Below, piece after piece: positions 12,207-23,083 of a stretch of DNA of 64,000 nucleotides. The position numbers and the translations under genes are program-made. The notes below the pieces were generated by a model that made no database searches, was not told the origin of the DNA, and saw nothing but the letters and a program-made list of their open reading frames with translations. Location of the stretch: the NCBI GenBank assembly GCA_025917655.1, contig CP084609.1, positions 124,001 to 188,000 on the forward strand, given 5' to 3'. How positions within the stretch are numbered: the stretch's first letter is position 1; each line of letters begins with the position of its first letter. The stretch is from Chlorella sorokiniana (Eukaryota > Chlorophyta > Trebouxiophyceae > Chlorellales > Chlorellaceae).

Positions 12207-12917
12207 CTCCTTTTAATCTAATAGTTATGAGTAGTTGTAAACTCCTGCGTGCAGCCAACGGTGCCCGGGCACGCCCAGCCGATACGCTGCTTGGGCAGTC
12301 TAGTTGCTGCCGCCCGGCGGCGGTGCTGGCGGCGGTGCTGGCGGCGCCGCGAGCTGGTGACGTAACGCGGCCTGGAGGCGCGCAAACAGGCTCTATCGGG
12401 GCTTCAGAGTGGATTGTCGCGGATTTTGAGGCGCTGGCCGGCTTGTCGAGCTACGGGTGCTACCGGGCTTGCTCAGCAAACCGATCCGATGCTCCCGCGA
12501 ATTACCTCGATGAAAATCTTAGTGATCCGGTTCGGCAATGCAGCACCGCAGGGATCCTTCGGTGGAGGCACGCGGCCCCATGGTACAACCGTACGCCTGT
12601 CCAGCCTAGAACAGCGGTCCTCAGGCATGGACAGAGGGATGCGCAATGCACGGCGATGATATGAAGATCGATCCCAGGCGTTGGTGTTGATGCTGGCCGG
12701 GCCGGGCGGCGGCCGGGCCTGGCGGTGCCAGAGGAACGAACCAACCTCAGTTGCGCCTCTAGTAACACTTGCAAATTGATTCACAAACTAGATATGAGAT
12801 TTACTCCCATCCCATCCCATGATGCCCCTCCCATCCCAGCGGCAATCATGAGAGACTACCCATAAGTGTCCTAGGCGCATCAGTCCGCAGCTGAACATAT
12901 AACGCTATCGCCGCGCG
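12207..12917. other. upstream region of the TLC gene; no confident gene
   Basis: Divergent spacer between the TLC start and the small ORF at 12918. An open frame at 12227-12664 exists but shows no recognisable motif or codon bias. Base composition turns AT-richer after about 12770. It probably holds promoter and 5'UTR sequence. Confidence 0.4.
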
Positions 12918-13166
12918 TTGGAATGCATGCCACGAGCACCCCCGCGATCCGTCATGGTCTCCGTCACCGACCCTGACGGTTTCGAGTTTTATCACCGATG
13001 CCTTTCTGTAGAGGACACATCTGAATATATCGTGAAGCGTCAGATTCTGGTTCCAAACGAGATGGGAGCTTCTGTATCCAATCTCCGTCGTATTCTCAAC
13101 ACCGGCGAACACCGCGTATTCCAGCTTACGATGGGCAAGACCGCAACGGTGAAGTACGAGCACTAG
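12918..13166 (+). CDS. small unrecognised ORF in an AT-richer island
   Basis: 82-codon intronless ORF. The later part (YIVKRQILVPNEMGASVSNL then RRILNTGEHRVFQLTMG) has mixed charged/hydrophobic composition unlike the Ala/Arg/Gly/Pro shadow frames around it. It sits in a stretch of clearly lower GC (about 12780-13460) between GC-rich genes. Two TGTAA signals follow the stop at 13207 and 13251, which favours a real transcript. A second in-frame Met (MVSVTDPDGFEF) may be the true start. I do not recognise the family. It could be a lineage-specific gene, the 3' exon of a longer gene or a transferred fragment. Confidence 0.5.
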   Translation: MECMPRAPPRSVMVSVTDPDGFEFYHRCLSVEDTSEYIVKRQILVPNEMGASVSNLRRILNTGEHRVFQLTMGKTATVKYEH

Positions 13167-13206
13167 TGTATTAGATAGACCACCAAACAGAACATGTTAC
13201 CACGCG

Positions 13207-13211
13207 TGTAA
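13207..13211 (+). terminator. TGTAA polyadenylation signal of the small ORF
   Basis: TGTAA 41 bases after the stop at 13166; a second copy lies at 13251-13255. Confidence 0.45.
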
Positions 13212-13486
13212 TCACAAACGCTTGCATCCTTCCCGATAGATAGACCTGCGTGTAAGACGATCGTGATCATTACAAGTTATTGCCGGGGTTGGCAGGCAGC
13301 CGGGCAATCATTTCCAAATTCGGCCGATCTGTTCTTTCACAGTACGCCAATGCGCCCAGCGCCTAATTCCTGCCCCCAAAAGGCGGCTATTTCCAAGCGA
13401 TACAGTGTACCGCGCTTAATGCAGCAAGAGCTTTGCAGTGAAAAGAAACATAATTGCAACAGGTAACAGCACCCCAACTCGCTGCG

Positions 13487-16400
13487 ATGGAGCAAGTTTT
13501 CTGCCGCCTGAAGCAGGAAGGTTGGGCCCTGGACGAGCAGGTGGGCAGTAAGCAAGGCACCAATACGAGGTTCGCATCACGAATACAATGGCGCGGCCAA
13601 GTCGCCGGCCGTCGCCCGGCCGCCCCTGTCGCCGCTGCCGCTGTCTGCAGGCGGCGGCAGCTTTCTTGCAAGACGCGTTCCCCGGCAGCGCGGCACCCAG
13701 CGCGTCAGCCGTAGCAGAGGCACTGCTCAATGTGGACCTGCGGCAGCTGGGTGCTGGCGGGCTGCCCGATGATGTGAACCGGGCGCCTGCCTTGAAGCTG
13801 GCGGGACCGATCGTCTTGCAAGTCAGGCAAGTGCCTCGATCTTGCTGGCTGTTGGGTGCTGCCGCGCTGGCGCTGTGCTGCTGCCCAGCCGACAGGCTGC
13901 AGTGCTGGAAGCTGCTGCTGTGGTGGCTCGCGCCCCCACCACACAGGTACGAGTCGCTGCTCGAGTGCCGCTGCCTCAAGAGTGGCACCAGCGTGAGCGA
14001 TGCTGCACCCGCAGCGACGCCCAGCTGACGGCGCGGCGACAGGCTGACGGCCATGCATCCATGTTCGGAATTCGCAGTAGCCGCAGCTGCTGTCCGCGCA
14101 CTGCTGGCCCTCGCCCCGCCCTGGGACAAACAGCCACATGCACTTGCACCGCCCGTGCGTTGCACCCATCCCCTCCCCCTGCCGCCCCGCAGCGAGGCCC
14201 GCGACATCGCCCAGCCCAGCCGCACTGCCAGTGAGAGCAGCGAGCGGCGCGGCCGGCTCCTGCGCCTCGCCCTCACCGACGGCAAGGCTCGCTGCGTAGG
14301 GCTGGAGCTCCATCCGCTGCCGCTGAGCGCAGAGCAGGCAAGGCCGCCGGTCTTGGGTCGGTTTCCGTGGCAAGCCAGGGGCAAGGCTGGCCTCAACCGC
14401 GGGCATTTTCTGTGGGGAGCATGCTCGGCTGGCCAGGCTGCTTGCAGCGCTGGCTGACAGCCAGAAAGCGTGGAGCTGCTCGATGCAGCGGGCGGGCGAA
14501 CAGATCAGCTTGCACTTCTTGTTCGCAACAAATAAACCAAGCGCAGCAGAACTGTGGAAGCCGGCCCCAACCACACACCACACCACAAACGCACGGCCCC
14601 CAAACAGCTCTCCCCCTCCCTCCCGCCCCGCAGCTCCTTCCCGGCACCAAGCTGGCCCTGTCGGGAGTGACTGTGCGGCTGGGGGTGCTGCTGCTGGAGC
14701 CTCGTAACGTGCGGCTGCTGGGCGGGCGGGTGGACGCGCTGGCAGAGGCGTGGGAGACGCAACAACGGTACGGCGGTACCGCCATCGAGCGGCCAGGTGC
14801 GCGGCGGCCTCTGTTTGGGGCGCAAGCCGGTGCGGGCCATGCATTGACGTGTTGCATATGGCGCCGGTGCATTGCAGCGGTCGGTGGGGGCTTGCGGCTG
14901 ATGTTGCGGCGGCTTGTTGTGGGCTGTGTAAAGTGCTGGGATGCTGGGTAAACTGCGTGCCATTGCAGGGAGGGGAGGGAAGGGAGTCGGTGGTTGGCAA
15001 ACCAGGCAGTATGTGTAGCCTTCAGCCTGGCCGCACACGGCACCGGTTGGGTCTGCTGCCACTCAGCTTTCTTTCTGTTACCCAGACGTGCCTCCACAAT
15101 TTTCTTCTCCTTCCAGAGGCGGCGGACGCGGAGCGCCCGCCCCCTTCCGCCACTTTGACCCCAAGCTGGCAAAGCATGGCAGCCGGCGGGGGCCATCGCC
15201 CGTGCTGCGGCCGCGGTGGCGCCCGCGCCGCCGTCTGGCGGCGTCCCAGCAAGGCAGCCGGGTGCTGCTGCTGCTCTTGCCGGGCAGCCTGCTGCTGCTG
15301 CTGCTTCTGCGGAGGGATCGAAGGCGCCTCTTCAAGGGCGGCAGCAGCAGGCGCAGCAGCAGCGGCAGGGGGCCAGCAGCAGCGAGAGGGGCGGGTGCGG
15401 CGAGGGCGCAGCCCTACCAGCCCCCGCCGCCCGGCAGCCGCAGCAGCCGCCACAGCCGGATGCCCAACATGAACAGCAGCAGCAGCAGCAGCAGCCGGCT
15501 GCCCAGCAGAGGGATGCTACGGAGCCCCAGCAACAACACACGGAGCACCAGGGCCAAGGCCGACAACCAGCGGCTCATGGCAACATCGCCGGGCCACCGC
15601 AGCAGGCACCGCCGCCAGCCGAGGCGCCCGGGGCAGGGAGGCCTGGCGGGGCGGCGCCTGCGGCTGCGCACAAGCTGCTGGAGCGGCTGCAGGTGGAGGA
15701 GGTGGGTGGCGGATTCTTTTCGTGAGTCTGTTCCAACTCGTCACGGGCCAAGCGGTTTGCCTCTCGTGCCGCTGTTTGTGGTTCTGCTTCAAGTTTAAGA
15801 GTGGTGGTCTTCAAGGCTGCAAGCCTGGCCGCGGAGGCACTTCAGCATCCAGCTGCCCACATCAGCCCGGCGTTGGCCCATGCACTCTGATGGCGCGTGC
15901 CCGCCATCCTGCCGCACCTCTTCTGTACTGCATGCATCCCGACCGCCCTCCACATTCTTTGCCTGCCATTCCAACCGGCCGCCCAGCTGCCTGCCGGGCC
16001 TGCAGGGCCGGTGCGGGCGGGGCCAGCCGCGGCGTCGCCGCCGCAGCCGCTACGATGACGACGAAGGTGGGCTGATTCAGCGGGATGGGGGCTGCAGGCC
16101 TGCTGCAGCTGCGCCGCTGTGCTTCTGGGGTGCCGCGTTTGCTAGAAACTGTGCAGCGGCTCCTCTCTATCCAAACAAAGCAACTCCCATTTTGTTGGTA
16201 CGGTGCATTGTACATGGTGCGCCGCCCGCCCTTGGCTGCTTTAGGGGCACCTCGCCTCCTTACAAGCAGTCTTGGCTCAGTTCCCCACTGCCGACAGCCT
16301 TGCGGCCTGTCTTGGTTCCCAGCTGAAGTGCTGCGTGCGCCCCGCCCTTCCACCCTCACGCCCTCTGCCGCCCTCACGCCCTCTGCCGCCCGCACGCTTT

Positions 16401-17102
16401 CTGCCGCCCTCCCGCCCCTGCCACAGCCACCCTTACGACTTCTGCCGCCCCGCCGCCCTCACACCCTTTGCCGCAGACGACGGCAGCATGACGCTGGAAG
16501 AGTGGGAGGCTCGGCAGAAGGGCGGCGGCGGCAGCGCAGGCGGCAGCGGCGGCGCTGGGCTGGCCGCGCTGCAGCGGCAGCAGCACGGCCAGCAGGGGCA
16601 GCCGCTGAGCGATGAGGAGCTGGCGAGGCAGCTGCAGCGGCAGCTGGACCTGGAGGCGGCGGCGGAGTGGGGCACGCCGCTGAACGGGGCTCCTGCGGTG
16701 GGTTGCAGGGACCTGATTCCTGATGGGTGTGCGGGGGTGGGGATGGAAGGTGTGGGTTCAGAGCTGGGCATGGTGTCTTGCCCGCTGATTTGATTGACGG
16801 TGTGCGGCTGCTAGCGGGGCCTGCCTGTGGCGCAGCTGGCGGCCAATGAGCGGTGGGCAGTGTTGCCATCTGCCGCTCTCGAGCGGGGCACCCTCGGAAG
16901 ACGGTTTATCTTGCTCCTCAGCCTGAGCCGCGCCTGATTTCTTGCACCCCTTGACTGCTCCCCGCAGGATGATCTCGCCGCCTCCCTGCAAGCCATGTTT
17001 GCGTATGGCGGCGGCGGGGAGGAGGGGCGCGATGGCGGCGGCGGCGGGCGGGCGGGCGCGGCGGCGGGCGGGGACGGGGGGCGCGGCCGCGGGCGGCGCT
17101 GA
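13487..17102 (+). CDS. TDRD3: TDRD3/RMI1-like OB-fold protein
   Basis: In animals TDRD3 links topoisomerase 3-beta to RNA and chromatin, and RMI1 does the same for TOP3-alpha; both share this N-terminal fold. Exons 13487-13540, 13651-13826, 14193-14337 and 14634 to about 14798 give the DUF1767/OB region: EGWALDEQ, LNVDLRQLGAGGLPDDVN, GPIVLQV, LLRLALTDGKARCVGLEL and LLPGTKLALSGVTVRLGVLL followed by NVRLLGGRVDALAEAWE. A later exon has APFRHFDPKLAK, then a long low-complexity Q-rich linker (about 15216-15700). The C-terminal exons read DGSMTLEEWEARQKG, DEELARQLQRQLDLEAAAEW, then DDLAASLQAMFAYGGGGEE with a GR-rich tail. Introns after 13826 and 14337 use GC donors (GCAAGT, GCAAGG). No Tudor domain was seen. 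A frame slip lies in the low-complexity exon. Confidence 0.85.
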
Positions 17103-17240
17103 CCGCGCCGCTTGTCGCGTGATGCGGCACAGGGGCTGGCGCAGCCGCACACAAGGCGCCCTGCCTTGCAGCCTGGCCTGAGTTGGACAGCTCTCCATCT
17201 ATGGATTTGCAATCTGTCGCAGCCCGTCACTGTCACTGAG
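16968..17240 (+). repeat. source copy of a local duplication (last TDRD3-like exon plus 3'UTR)
   Basis: This segment, from the last exon (DDLAASLQAMFAYGG) into the 3'UTR, has a diverged direct copy at about 19390-19555. Confidence 0.7.
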
Positions 17241-17370
17241 ATGGAATGGGCAGGGCGACACAGTCGGGCCGCAGCGCGGCTGCAGCGCACCCCTGTTGCC
17301 AGCTGAAGCAGAGGCGCTGCAGCACGCGCGCGCTGCCTGACAGCTGGTGCAGGCGCTTGCGCATTCACAG

Positions 17371-19122
17371 TCAACCGCGCTTAAGCAGGCAAACGGTGGA
17401 ACACATTACAGTGGAAAGTGGTGAGAAGCGTTCTGACTCCACTGAGCCAGAACGCACGAGTTGCAAATTGAGAAAACTGGGAAACCTGGTCAACGCTTCA
17501 TTGTTCGAGGATGGCAGCAAGCAGGAGCAAGGCGCCAGCAACCGCACGCCGAAGGATGCGTGCGCTGGATCTTTCGTGTCCTTTGCTGCGCTGGGTGCCG
17601 CGCTGCCACACTTGGTTGGCGCTTGCAGCTCGGCGGTCATCTGCCTCCCCAGGCTGTCCATGTTGGGGGTCTCAACGCGACGCAGCCCGGGCGCTCGCCG
17701 TCTCATGTCCGCCACCAGCCGCCGCATGCTGGTGGAGAATTCTGCAGCTTTGAAGCTGCCAACCCCCACTGCTTGGCAAGCTGCTCATCGCACACATCGG
17801 GTAGCTCGGTGTAAGCCACCTCCAGCTCCGTCAGGTCGGACAGCGCAGTGCAAGGGCCGCAGCGCTGGCTCACGTGCTGGTGGTGCCAGCCAAAGCTGAG
17901 GCGCTTCAGCGGCAAAGCGGCGGGCGGCAGCAGCTTGGCCAGCAGCTGCGCCAGGTCGCGGCCGGGGATGTAGAGGTTGCGCATGCGCAGCACGCCATCC
18001 GCGAAACTGCAAGCATACCCGCCGCTGAAGGGATAGGTACTGAGGAGCTGCCACCTCCACCTCGCCATCATTGACCTGCGGCACAGGCGGCAGGCCTCGA
18101 TCGACGGCCCCTGCAGCTGCCAGCCAGCCGAAGGAACGAAACAGCCCGCGCCTTGCCTGGAACAGCTCGCTGGAGAGGAAGGAATAGCGCTGCAGCCTCG
18201 GGAACCCTGCTGGCGCTGGGAAAGTCAGGAAGGAGGGGCACCGGCCGCTGAGGCATATGTCAAGGCGGCGAAGCTCGATGAGACGCGTGAGCTGCTGCAG
18301 GCAGCAGATATCGGGGGCCATGCAGGCCTCGGTCTTCAAACCCCAGGTCAAGACGCAAGCTGGTGAGGCTGGTGAGGGCAGCGAGGGTGGCTGCGGTGGG
18401 CCACGGGCGGCTCCATTTGGGATCGCACACGCGCAGCTCCAGGTGCCGAAGGTGAGTCAGGCGGGCCAGCGAGGAGTGGGCTGGCAGGCTCAGTTCGCTG
18501 CACCGCAGCTGCAGGGCTGCAAGGGCCACGCGGGCGGCTCCAGGTGCCGCAGGTACAGCGGCAGCAATACTCTGGTAAGTCCTTCCAGTTTCAACTGCAT
18601 GTCCAAAAGCTGTCCCGGCCTGGGGTCCGGCAGCCAGTCAATGCTGGGTGTGGGCAGCCAGTTGAGGCTGGCCTGGGCGACACGGCTGGCGAGCGCTGCA
18701 GGCACAAACACCTCCAAGCCATCGACCTCCCAAGTTAGGTGGTGATACAAATAATTGAAATGATATTGTTGGGCAGTGAGGCGAGGCGTTGATGTGACGG
18801 CGAGTGTGGCGTGAGACTCCGGATCGCTGCGGTGCAAGCCCCTCCACAGGGCCCGCCAGCGGCGGCACACCACGGGCACCACCCTGCGGGCCGACGGTGG
18901 TCCGAACGTCGGCTTGACGGCTTGGTCGCGTCGATCAACGCATGAGGCCCAACCCCAAGCACAACTCGAGGCGTAACCATGCAACAGCGAAAGTGGCGGG
19001 TTGCGCGCCCCGTCCAGGCGGCGGCCTCACCAATGAAGGGGTTGTGTTTGCCTCATTATGATTAAAAGTATATCATCGGGGAGGTCATCAATGCTTGCAG
19101 AGTTGGCAGTTTCGGAGGCCAT
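17371..19122 (-). CDS. F-box / leucine-rich repeat protein
   Basis: Probable substrate adaptor of an SCF ubiquitin ligase. Exon 1 (19122-19031) starts MASETANSASIDDLPDDILL and continues IIMRQTQPLH, a good N-terminal half F-box. A GT-AG intron joins in phase to WVVPVVCRRWRALWRGLHRS, the second half. The following exon is leucine-rich: LARLTHLRHLELRVC, LAALTSLTSLRLDLGFEDRG, LQQLTRLIELRRLDICLSGR, LLPPAALPLKRLSFGW and LSDLTELEVAYTELPDV. The reading frame changes about four times along this exon. Two of the slips (near 18531 and in the C run 17763-17767) are healed by one added base, as in other genes here, so consensus errors are likelier than decay. The C-terminus is uncertain. Flanking direct repeats suggest the gene sits inside a local duplication. 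Confidence 0.7.
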
Positions 19123-19992
19123 TTTCCCTGTCGACCACCGGCTTCTGAAATGAGAAAACGGCATGGTAACGAGTAGCTACCCTATAAGAGGCGATCAATG
19201 ACAAGAAGCGATGGTAAACGGCGCGCGTTATCGGCCGAAGTGCTCGAGGCACGCCGCCACGGTGGCACAGCGCCATGAAATGCTTGGAGCACGAGCCACA
19301 GCCGCTGGGGCCTGCCAAGCAGACAGGACCTGAAGCGCGCGCCTCTCCTGATGCTGTTTGTTACCGCCACACACACGCGGAGAGAGGAAGCCTCCCTTCA
19401 AGCCATGTTTTTCGTATGGCGGCGGGCGCGGCTCGCGGGGCGGTGCTGACCGCATCGCCGCTTGTGATCCTGCCCAAGGCGCCCAGCCTTGCAGCCCCCC
19501 AGCGGAACAACCTTTCCACCGATCTGCCGCACACCTGTCGCTGTCGCTGGCCGAGTGCACCTGTAGGCATGCGCATGAGACCTCATGCATGCTACTTCAC
19601 GCCAGTAGCATCAAAGAAGCCAGGCTCCGGCCCTTCCACTTTTTGCAGCACCGCTCAGTGACACCGCCACTGGGCCGTCAGCACCTGGCGTTGGCCGGGT
19701 GCTCAAGCAGGTTGCCATCTGCGCTTCTATCGCTCCGCCGGCTGCCTTCATAATGCAAGAGCTGTCCAAGCGCTTCATCATGCTGGGGTCTTGCCGCCTT
19801 GGAGTGTTCCGATTCAGTACCCACATTTATTGAGATGTTTGTTGAACCATGGATGGGCGGTGTCGCGCAACAACAACGGCTGTTGCAAGAAGACGTGCCT
19901 GCGGTACAAGGCCACGCAGCCCCGTGTAAATTCGACTTTCGTTAACCCTAACAAAAAGGCCTGCAAGTAATATTGATTTCCAGGCAGAGCCA
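19123..19992. other. spacer with duplicate fragment; no complete gene
   Basis: Contains the F-box gene's upstream region and the TDRD3-like exon copy. An open frame at about 19814-19970 ends with a short Cys/Lys patch (GCCKKTCLRYK) and a stop; it has no start or homologue that I can support. Confidence 0.4.
19390..19555 (+). pseudogene. decayed duplicate of the last TDRD3-like exon
   Basis: CCTCCCTTCAAGCCATGTTT, then TCGTATGGCGGCGG, GGTGCTGACCGCATCGCCGC, AAGGCGCCCAGCCTTGCAGC and CTGTCGCTGTCGCTG align in order with 16978-17236. The copy lacks about 60 bases of the GR-rich coding part, and its frame stops soon after the homologous start. It is a non-functional fragment lying in direct orientation beyond the F-box gene. 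Confidence 0.75.
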
Positions 19993-21065
19993 ATGAAGCG
20001 TTACCAGTGCCGGTACTGCGGATGGGTGCCAAAGTCGACCTACTATCGGAACAGGAACCTGCATGACCAGGGTCGTTGTTCCCCAGTATACCTCCGTCTC
20101 TTGGAAGCATCGAGGGCCCACAGATATCGCCAGGCGCAGGAAGCCCCTCCTCAAGTTTGCGAAGAACCCACTCCAGCGGCGCTTCCAGATGAAGGTAAGA
20201 CTGAGTCCGGAAGTTACCTGCACGGGGGGCACGCGACCTGGCAAGGCTGACAGGACCAACCATGCTTCTGACAAAGGGCGGTCGGGCTGCGGCTCCGCCG
20301 CAGAAGCTGCGAGCTTTGCCCGTGCCAGCTGTCCCCATCTTGGCAGTCCCGCCGAGCTGGGGCAGCCTGTCAGTCCTGCGCTCGTTACGTGTGCGACCTT
20401 GCGTCCTGCTGCAGGCGCAGCCCCGCCCGTCGGCTTTGACCACCCCGCGCACCGCCGCCCACCTCCACTGCGCCATCAGCAGCCGGCATCTACACGGGCG
20501 TTCAGCGCAACCCAGCGGCGCCGTTTGGGCAATCGCCGGTGACGCATGCCGCGGTCCCGAATCCTACTGCACGTGACGTAGTGGTGGGCACTGACGACGC
20601 CAGGGTTGATGGTAAGTCGCCTGTGCAGCTGAGGAAAATGCCCACAAAGCAGCGTTTCTGCTGCCACAGCGCAGCCACAGCCCGGCTGCAGGCTGGGGTC
20701 AGCAGTGCGCTGCCGCATGCGCGTGCTTCTGGGTGCTCGTGTCCGGCCGCACCTCCTCTTGATTGCTTCTTGTGACCATTACAGGGGCGGGGCGAGGCAC
20801 GGGCATGGTGGGGCAGGGTGGTGAGGATGCAGAGTGTGGAGGCAGTCATCGTGGGCACAGCTGCATGGAGATGGATGACGAAGGGGCAGGTGCTGCGGTC
20901 GAGCCACGCTGCCGTGTCACCGGCAGCCGGCGCAAGCGCAAGCCCGCAGATGAGAACGCTGCCCCCGCTGGGGGCGCGCCTCGCAGGGGCAAGAAGGTCA
21001 GTCCTGCTGACCATGGTATGGACGGCGGGCGCAAGCCAGGCGAGGGTGGCATTAGCGCTGGTTAG
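19993..21065 (+). CDS. unrecognised protein with a C2-H-C zinc-finger-like N-terminus
   Basis: The first exon (19993 to about 20193) starts MKRYQCRYCGWVPKSTYYRN and continues RNLHDQGRCS, giving a C-x2-C ... H-x4-C spacing compatible with one zinc site. It ends at a GTAAGA donor. A plausible second exon (acceptor near 20413, donor GTAAGT near 20609) reads AAPPVGFDHPAHRR, then after a one-base slip IYTGVQRNPAAPFGQSP to VVVGTDDARVDG. A third exon from about 20786 is Gly/Asp/Lys-rich with a basic nuclear-signal-like patch (SRRKRKPADEN, RRGKK) and a stop at 21065. It may splice on after RRGKK (GTCAGT donor) towards an exon near 21165-21290. I do not recognise the family. A DNA-binding role is only a guess from the zinc site and basic patches. 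Confidence 0.45.
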
Positions 21066-22077
21066 ATGACGAGTGCAAGCCCGCCACTCTGACACAAGCT
21101 TCCATGCCTTGTCCTGCCTACACGTGTTCCATCATTTTTTCATACGATCACTTGTAGATTACTGCTTAAAAATGGGCATGCTGACGCCAAAAGAGTGGCA
21201 GCAAACAGTGTGCCAAGAGCAATGCGTCGACCAGTACAGCGGGCGGGCGGCACTGGTGGCGGGCAGCTGCCTGCAGGCGGGCCGCCATGACACACGAGAG
21301 TGGCAGATCGACCGTGTTGCTGAACCTGATTGCCCGCCTTTCGAAGGCAATCAGAGGGTAGCGTATCTGTGATGCGGCTTGCTCAGCGGAGTGAAGCCGC
21401 AAGGCATGAGGAGGGTTCTGGTTGAGAGCGACGCATTGCATGTTGCGATCCTGCTTGTGCGCCGCAGCGGCTTGTATGGCGGTGCCTTGACAGCCTGGGA
21501 CAGCCACTCTCTGGCATGAAGGGGACCATGGGCTCATGCACAGAAAGTGCGTGCGGTGAACTGTGCAGCCATGCGCAGTGTACATGCATGTGCATTCTGC
21601 AGGCCTGCAGCGCTGGTCGCCTGCCGCCGCGGTACCGCCAACGGTACAGTGCTTAGCCCAGGCTCCGCCCCAGAGGCTGGGTAACAAGCGGGATCCACCC
21701 GCAGCTTGCCTCTATGATTGCCTTGATGCGGTGCCCATACAATGGCGGCGGGGGCCGAGAAGCGCCTGCCTGGCAGGGAGTCCCCGAGCACCAGGCCAGC
21801 TACTCGGAGTCCCGAGTCCCAGATCGCGTACGGAGCGCGCCCACAACTATAATTCCCCAGTTAAAGTGCGCAAAGCAATAGCTTGGGGTTTCATTCTGAC
21901 CCGACTCTGCGCTGTTAAGACCTCTGCACAGCCCTGAAACGCCGGAGTGCAGGTGAACGAAAGCGGTGCCGATTGCTTGGCGAGCTTGCTTGTTGAAGAG
22001 TGGAGAGGGCTGTGGCGGCCACCCAGCCTGCCGCTCCTCCCGTACCGTCGCCAAACCCCCACCCGCTCCGCTGCAGC
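21066..22077. other. stretch without a confident gene
   Basis: A short open frame (about 21173-21372) has plausible composition (MLTPKEWQQTVCQEQCVDQY) and could be a further exon of the upstream gene. The rest, up to about 22070, shows nothing I can support. It includes the palindrome GCGGTACCGC near 21630. Confidence 0.35.
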
Positions 22078-22543
22078 ATGATCCCCTTCTTCGGCACGTT
22101 GGTCAAGGGCGTGTGCAAGGATGTGCTGCACATGTCTGACGAGGCGGCGGGGACTCTCGGGCTGCTTGCTGGCATCTGCGCTCTGGACCCCTCCGGTGAG
22201 GGCTTGAGCCCTCAATGGTGCCGCCCGCTCCTGCATCTTCCCTCCCCCCCCGCCCCCCCCTCTCCCACACACACACACACACACACCGCCTGCCCCCCCC
22301 CGGCCTGCAATGGGGCCACCACTGGGCTGTGCGCATCTAGGCCGGCCTGCCCTGCCGGCTGGGTGCTGACCCTACCCCCCGCACGCCGCCCCATGCAGTC
22401 TTCGTAGACATGCTGGGCGAGGCCGCCGCCGGGGCCGCCGCCGAGGCCTCCAGCGCCTGCTGCGCCGGCGCCGCCCGGACGTCGTCAACAACTACTACAA
22501 CGGGCCCGTCCAGTCCCAGGTGCAAGTCAACACCACAAGGTAG
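22078..22543 (+). CDS. small hypothetical protein
   Basis: Exon 1 starts at the ATG at 22078 (MIPFFGTLVKGVCKDVLHMS, then DEAAGTLGLLAGICALDPS) and ends at a GTGAGG donor near 22196. The second exon begins near 22400 (VFVDMLGEAAAGAAAEA). After an apparent one-base slip it reads PDVVNNYYNGPVQSQVQVNT, and it ends near 22543. The intron carries a CA run (22262-22287). An alternative upstream start at 22000 is in frame. No family is recognised. The Ala/Gly-rich segment between two better-ordered blocks suggests a small membrane-associated or structural protein, but this is inference. Confidence 0.45.
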
Positions 22544-23083
22544 CGCAGCTGGCGCGCGCTGATCACCTGCCGGCCCCCGCACGCCCGCCGGCGGGCGCCC
22601 GCGCACCCCAAGCTCCCCCCTTTCCGCTCCCTTTTACATCCCACCGCCGCTTGAGCCTTCTGCAGTCAGGCCTGACGGCAGGCGACCTGCCTGTTGCTTG
22701 GGCACGTGTCGCACGATGATGCACTTGCACCCAGCCGCATGCTTACGTATGCAGTAATAATGCAGTTGCAGTAGTAAACCCCGCCGCTGCCGAGACGGCC
22801 CTCATCCTCATCCCAGGCCTCGCGCGCCGCCCAACTCTTTCAGAGCGGTGCTAGCGCCCGCCGCATCCTGTTGCAGCGGCTTCGCTGTGCTGTGCTGTGC
22901 ATGCTCTGCACCCCTTCTCTGCCCCCGTATGTATCCCTTGCATGGGCCCTGATCCTACTTCTTGCGGTCGTTTCCCCCAGTCTCCATCCAAGCGGTCAGT
23001 AACACAGCGGCTGTCGCTTGCCAAGTGCCGACCTGGGCCGCAGCCGCCGATGTTCTAACAGAACAAGACCGCAGGACACGCGG
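22544..23083. other. convergent intergenic stretch
   Basis: Lies between the small hypothetical gene and the PEX19 stop at 23084. No ORF with coding character was seen. TTACA near 22634 could be the PEX19 polyadenylation signal on the minus strand. Confidence 0.4.

Noticed and set aside
17371-19122. Interpretation of the F-box/LRR locus as a clear pseudogene
   Set aside because: Start, intron phase and F-box are intact, and some slips match the C/G-run errors seen in essential genes.
19814-20476. 220-codon minus-strand frame
   Set aside because: Overlaps the zinc-finger-like first exon on the plus strand; no motif, no splice support.
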